Origin: Nonomuraea purpurea
GTDB lineage: Bacteria; Actinomycetota; Actinomycetes; Streptosporangiales; Streptosporangiaceae
NCBI RefSeq assembly: GCF_042650645.1
Contig: NZ_JBHSBI010000002.1
Span: 124,001-188,000, forward strand
DNA: 64,000 nt
Reading direction: 5' to 3'
Of the stretch, positions 61,045 to 64,000 are shown piece by piece (the first letter of the stretch is position 1; the number at the start of each line of letters is the position of its first letter). The notes beneath the pieces were generated by a model that saw only the letters and a list, made by a program, of their open reading frames with translations, had not been told where the DNA came from and ran no database searches. A program made the position numbers and the translations under genes.

Positions 61045-63057
61045 CTAAACGACTTCGCGCCTTTCGGCGTAATGGCAGGCCGCGCCCTGGTCGGTGCCCA
61101 GAAGGCGCACCTCGGGCTCGACGTCCACGCAGAGGGCGCGCTCCGCGTCGGTCAGTTCGGCGCGGAACTTCGGGCACCTGGTGCGGAACCGGCAGCCCGT
61201 CGGAGGGTTGGCCGGGCTGGGCAGGTCGCCTTCGAGCAGGATGCGCTTGCGCGAACGTTCGTGGGCGGGGTCGGGCACCGGGATCGCCGACAGCAGCGCC
61301 TGCGTGTACGGATGCGCGGGCGCGTCGTAGACGTTGTCCACCTGGCCGATCTCGGCGATCCTGCCGAGGTACATCACCGCGATCCGGTCGGCGAGGTAGC
61401 GCACCACGGCCAGGTCGTGCGCCACGAACAGATAGGACAGGCCGAGCCCGGCCTTCAGCGAGTCGAGCAGGTTGATCACGCCGGCCTGGATCGACACGTC
61501 GAGCGCCGAGACGGGCTCGTCCAGCACCAGCAGCCTCGGCTCCAGCGCGAGTGCCCTGGCGATGCCGATGCGCTGGCGCTGCCCGCCGGAGAAGTCCTGT
61601 GGGTAGCGGGCGGCGTGCGAGACGTCGAGCCCGACCAGCCCGAGCAGCTCGGCGACGCGCCGGCCGGGACGCCGGTGCCCGTGGGTGCGCAGCGGCTCGG
61701 CCAGGATGTCGTGCACGGTCATGCGCGGGTCGAGCGAGGCCATCGGGTCCTGGAAGACGACCTGCATCTCGCGCCTGATCTCGGTGCGCTCGGTCCGGTT
61801 CAGCCGCGCCGTGTCGTGCCCGAGCACGACGACGCGGCCCTCCTGCGGCGGGGCCAGTTCGAGGATCTGCGTCAGCGTGGTCGTCTTTCCGCTGCCCGAC
61901 TCGCCGACCAGCCCCAGCGTCTCGCCTTGGCGGATGTCGAAGCTGACCCCCGCCACCGCGTGCACGGTGCCGACCCTGCGCTTGAAGACCGCCCCCTTGA
62001 GCAGCGGATACTCCTTGACCAGGTTGCGCACCTCCAGCACCGTGCGCTCGCCGCGCACTGCCAGTTCGCGCGACACTCCGGGGGCCGGATGGATGCCGGG
62101 GTGCACCTCCTCCCAGCGGATGCACGCCGCCCGGTGCCCCTCGCCCACGTCGAACAGCGGCGGCTCGCGCTCGTCGCACGCCTCGATCCGCATCGGGCAG
62201 CGCGGCGCGAACGGGCACCCAGGAGGCAGGGCGGCGGGGGAGGGCGGGTTGCCCTCGATCGGCGTCAGCGGCTGCCGCCCGTCGCGGTCGACGCGCGGGA
62301 TCGAGCCGAGCAGCCCCACCGTGTACGGCATCCGCGCCCGGTAGAAGATGTCGTCCACGGCGCCCACCTCGACGGGACGCCCGGCGTACATGACCAGCAC
62401 CCGGTCGGCGAAGCCGGCCACCACGCCCAGATCATGCGTGATCATGATGATCGCGGCCCCGGTCTTCTGCTGCGCCCGCTTCAGCACCTCCAGCACCTGG
62501 GCCTGGATGGTGACGTCGAGCGCCGTGGTCGGCTCGTCGCAGATGATCACGTCGGGGTCGTTGGCGATGGCCATGGCGATGACCACACGCTGCCGCATGC
62601 CGCCGGAGAACTCGTGCGGGAAGGCCAGCGCCCGCTCGGAGGGGTGCGGGATGCCGACGAGGTCGAGCAGTTCGACGGCCTTGACCAGGGCGTTCTCCTT
62701 GCTCACCCGCTGGTGCACGCGGACGGCCTCGGCGATCTGGTCGCCGACCCGGTAGACCGGGGTGAGCGCCGACAGCGGGTCCTGGAACACCATGGAGATG
62801 GCCTTGCCGCGGAAGGACGTCAGCTTCCGCTCCGGGGCGCCGATCAGCTCCCTGCCGTGCAGCCGTACCGACCCGGTCACGCGCGCGCCGGGCGGCAGCA
62901 GCCCCATGACGGCGGCGGAGGTGACCGACTTGCCGGAGCCCGACTCGCCGACGATGCCGAGGACCTCTCCCGGCCGGACGGAGTAGCTCACCCCGCGCAC
63001 GGCGGCCACGTCGCCGAAGGACACGTTGAGGTCGCTGACCTCCAGGACGGGGTTCAT
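61045..63057 (-). CDS. Oligopeptide ABC transporter, fused double ATPase (OppD-OppF)
   Basis: A 670-residue protein with two complete ATPase halves. The first half (about 1-320) has Walker A GESGSGKSVTS, signature FSGGMRQRVVIAMAIA and Walker B VIICDEPTTALD. The second half (about 345-670) has GESGSGKTTTL, FSGGQRQRIGIARALA and LLVLDEPVSALD. Each ends in an oligopeptide-transporter C-terminal motif with clustered cysteines (GCPFAPRCPMRIEAC and GCRFRTRCPKF), as in Fe-S-bearing Opp ATPases. The start ATG at 63057 overlaps the permease stop by 4 bp; the longer frame to 63786 is antisense-like extension and rejected. Confidence 0.93.
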   Translation of the reverse strand: MNPVLEVSDLNVSFGDVAAVRGVSYSVRPGEVLGIVGESGSGKSVTSAAVMGLLPPGARVTGSVRLHGRELIGAPERKLTSFRGKAISMVFQDPLSALTPVYRVGDQIAEAVRVHQRVSKENALVKAVELLDLVGIPHPSERALAFPHEFSGGMRQRVVIAMAIANDPDVIICDEPTTALDVTIQAQVLEVLKRAQQKTGAAIIMITHDLGVVAGFADRVLVMYAGRPVEVGAVDDIFYRARMPYTVGLLGSIPRVDRDGRQPLTPIEGNPPSPAALPPGCPFAPRCPMRIEACDEREPPLFDVGEGHRAACIRWEEVHPGIHPAPGVSRELAVRGERTVLEVRNLVKEYPLLKGAVFKRRVGTVHAVAGVSFDIRQGETLGLVGESGSGKTTTLTQILELAPPQEGRVVVLGHDTARLNRTERTEIRREMQVVFQDPMASLDPRMTVHDILAEPLRTHGHRRPGRRVAELLGLVGLDVSHAARYPQDFSGGQRQRIGIARALALEPRLLVLDEPVSALDVSIQAGVINLLDSLKAGLGLSYLFVAHDLAVVRYLADRIAVMYLGRIAEIGQVDNVYDAPAHPYTQALLSAIPVPDPAHERSRKRILLEGDLPSPANPPTGCRFRTRCPKFRAELTDAERALCVDVEPEVRLLGTDQGAACHYAERREVV

Positions 63058-63953
63058 CGCGGCCTCTTGGCCGTCGGGTCGAAGGCGTCGCGCAGTGCGT
63101 CGCCCATCATGTTGACCGCGAGCACGGTGACCACCAGCAGTCCGGCCACGAACCAGAACGTCCACGGCGCGTACACCGCCGTCTTGGAGCCGTCGGCGAT
63201 GAGTGTGCCGAACGACACGTCGGGCGGCTGGATGCCGAATCCGAAGTACGACAGCGAGGTCTCGGTGAGGATCGCGCTGCTGACGTTGAGCGTGGCGTCC
63301 ACGATCAGCAGCGACGACAGGTTGGGGATCACGTGACGGAAGATGATCAGCACCGGCGTCACCCCCATGTAGCGGGCGGCCTGGACGAACTCCCGCTGCT
63401 TCAACGAGATCGCCATCCCCCGCACGATCTTCGAGGTGACCATCCACAGGAACAGCGCCAGCATGATCACGAACAGCGGCCACTGCCCCGACTCGAACAG
63501 CGGCGACATGATCGCCAGGATCAGGAACGCGGGCAGCACGAGCAGCAGATTGGTCACCCAGGTCAGCGCCCGGTCCGTCCACCCCAGGAAGTAGCCGGCG
63601 AACGCCCCCACGACCGCCGCCAGCGCCGTGGACACCAGCGCCGCCAGCAGCCCCACGATCAGCGACTTCTGCATGCCGCGCAGCGTCAGCGCGTACACGT
63701 CGGCGCCGGTTTGGAGCGTTCCGAACCAGTGGGAGGCCGACGGCGGCTGCAGGAACGCGGTGAAGTCCTTGTCGGTGTAGGTCCACCTGCTGAACAGCGG
63801 ACCCGCGAACGCCAGCAGGAACATCAGCGCCAGCACCGCGAACCCGACGCGCCCCTGCCCGGAGCGGAAGAAGCGCCTGGCGACGACCCGCACCCGCGAC
63901 GGCGACCTGCTGGTGACCAGTTCCTCGGCCAGCTCCTCCTCGGCGAGCGTCAT
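63054..63953 (-). CDS. Oligopeptide ABC transporter permease (OppC type)
   Basis: A 299-residue inner-membrane permease. The N-terminal cytoplasmic stretch with RFFRSGQGRVGFAVLALMFLLAF is the OppC_N region; six transmembrane helices follow. The EAA loop is REFVQAARYMGVTPVLIIFRHVIPNL, which contacts the ATPase. It is coupled by ATGA to the ATPase and by TGATG to the upstream permease. Confidence 0.93.
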   Translation of the reverse strand: MTLAEEELAEELVTSRSPSRVRVVARRFFRSGQGRVGFAVLALMFLLAFAGPLFSRWTYTDKDFTAFLQPPSASHWFGTLQTGADVYALTLRGMQKSLIVGLLAALVSTALAAVVGAFAGYFLGWTDRALTWVTNLLLVLPAFLILAIMSPLFESGQWPLFVIMLALFLWMVTSKIVRGMAISLKQREFVQAARYMGVTPVLIIFRHVIPNLSSLLIVDATLNVSSAILTETSLSYFGFGIQPPDVSFGTLIADGSKTAVYAPWTFWFVAGLLVVTVLAVNMMGDALRDAFDPTAKRPR

Positions 63954-64000
63954 CAGGCCCGCACCCTCGGGTCGAGCGCCGCGTGCAGCAGGTCGGCGGC
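63953..64000 (-). CDS. Oligopeptide ABC transporter permease (OppB type), partial
   Basis: Only the last 15 codons lie in the window, reading AADLLHAALDPRVRA, which matches the usual C-terminus of OppB/DppB permeases (LDPRVR). The stop shares one base with the start of the next permease. The rest is cut by the window edge. Confidence 0.7.
   Translation of the reverse strand, partial: AADLLHAALDPRVRA

Noticed and set aside
59124..63336. Long plus-strand frames through the ABC transporter operon
   Set aside because: Antisense shadows of genes with complete ABC transporter motifs on the minus strand.

Overview
The window is high-GC actinobacterial DNA, most likely from a filamentous member of the Streptosporangiaceae (Nonomuraea / Streptosporangium / Microbispora type). 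This rests on the very GC-rich coding sequence with strong third-position G/C, a tuberculostearic-type 10-methyl fatty acid gene pair (10-methyl fatty acids are a chemotaxonomic hallmark of this group), F420-type flavoenzymes, a GuaB1-type GMP reductase, a SapA-like spore-associated protein, and the actinobacterial order lexA / LysM protein / nrdR / nrdJ. The genus is inference. I see no rRNA, tRNA, CRISPR array, prophage or PKS/NRPS cluster; most of the window is chromosomal housekeeping and peripheral metabolism.

Layout. 0.1-6 kb: ATP-dependent DNA ligase, a gene-free stretch filled by a degenerate 24-bp tandem array, FKBP prolyl isomerase, an SDR enzyme, a G-rich repeat gap, GuaB1 and an effector-binding protein. 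6-10.2 kb: TetR regulator with two identical operators in front of a FAD monooxygenase, then a translationally coupled racemase-P450 pair. 10.3-18.5 kb: membrane Ser/Thr kinase, hydroxyacid dehydrogenase, tmsAB (bfaBA) fatty-acid methylation pair, a two-component system, an FkbM methyltransferase and an unlisted 41-residue protein. 18.5-28.2 kb: phosphotransferase, HAD phosphatase, acyl-CoA ligase, GMC oxidoreductase, two related P450s sharing a promoter motif, an epoxide-hydrolase-like protein and a THUMP RNA methyltransferase. 28.2-33 kb: a disordered-repeat membrane protein and leuS, preceded by a leader peptide with three consecutive leucine codons and a terminator. 33-43 kb: F420 oxidoreductase, DoxX-like protein, tricorn protease, MalY-type enzyme, nucleotidyltransferase, a truncated histidine kinase and a TetR-hydrolase operon, then a scar with possible transposon-end repeats.

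43-50 kb is the DNA-damage / dNTP block: lexA with a good SOS box, divergent from a LysM protein carrying a tandem SRxxx repeat, then nrdR-nrdJ with overlapping start/stop. 50-64 kb: glycerophosphodiesterase, two MFS transporters, two PPOX flavoproteins, amidohydrolase, PrsW protease, a TnpB relic, a SapA-like secreted protein, a small zinc protein, and an oligopeptide ABC transporter (binding lipoprotein, fused double ATPase, permease, second permease cut by the window edge).

The most interesting items are the leuS attenuator with its apparently leaderless leader peptide, a recurrent leaderless promoter architecture (TANNNT 6-8 nt before the start codon) at about ten genes, the shared promoter of the two P450 genes, the 24-bp array, the 41-residue gene near a 20-bp palindrome, and two repetitive disordered proteins. 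I did not find a clearly new multi-gene defence or biosynthetic system.
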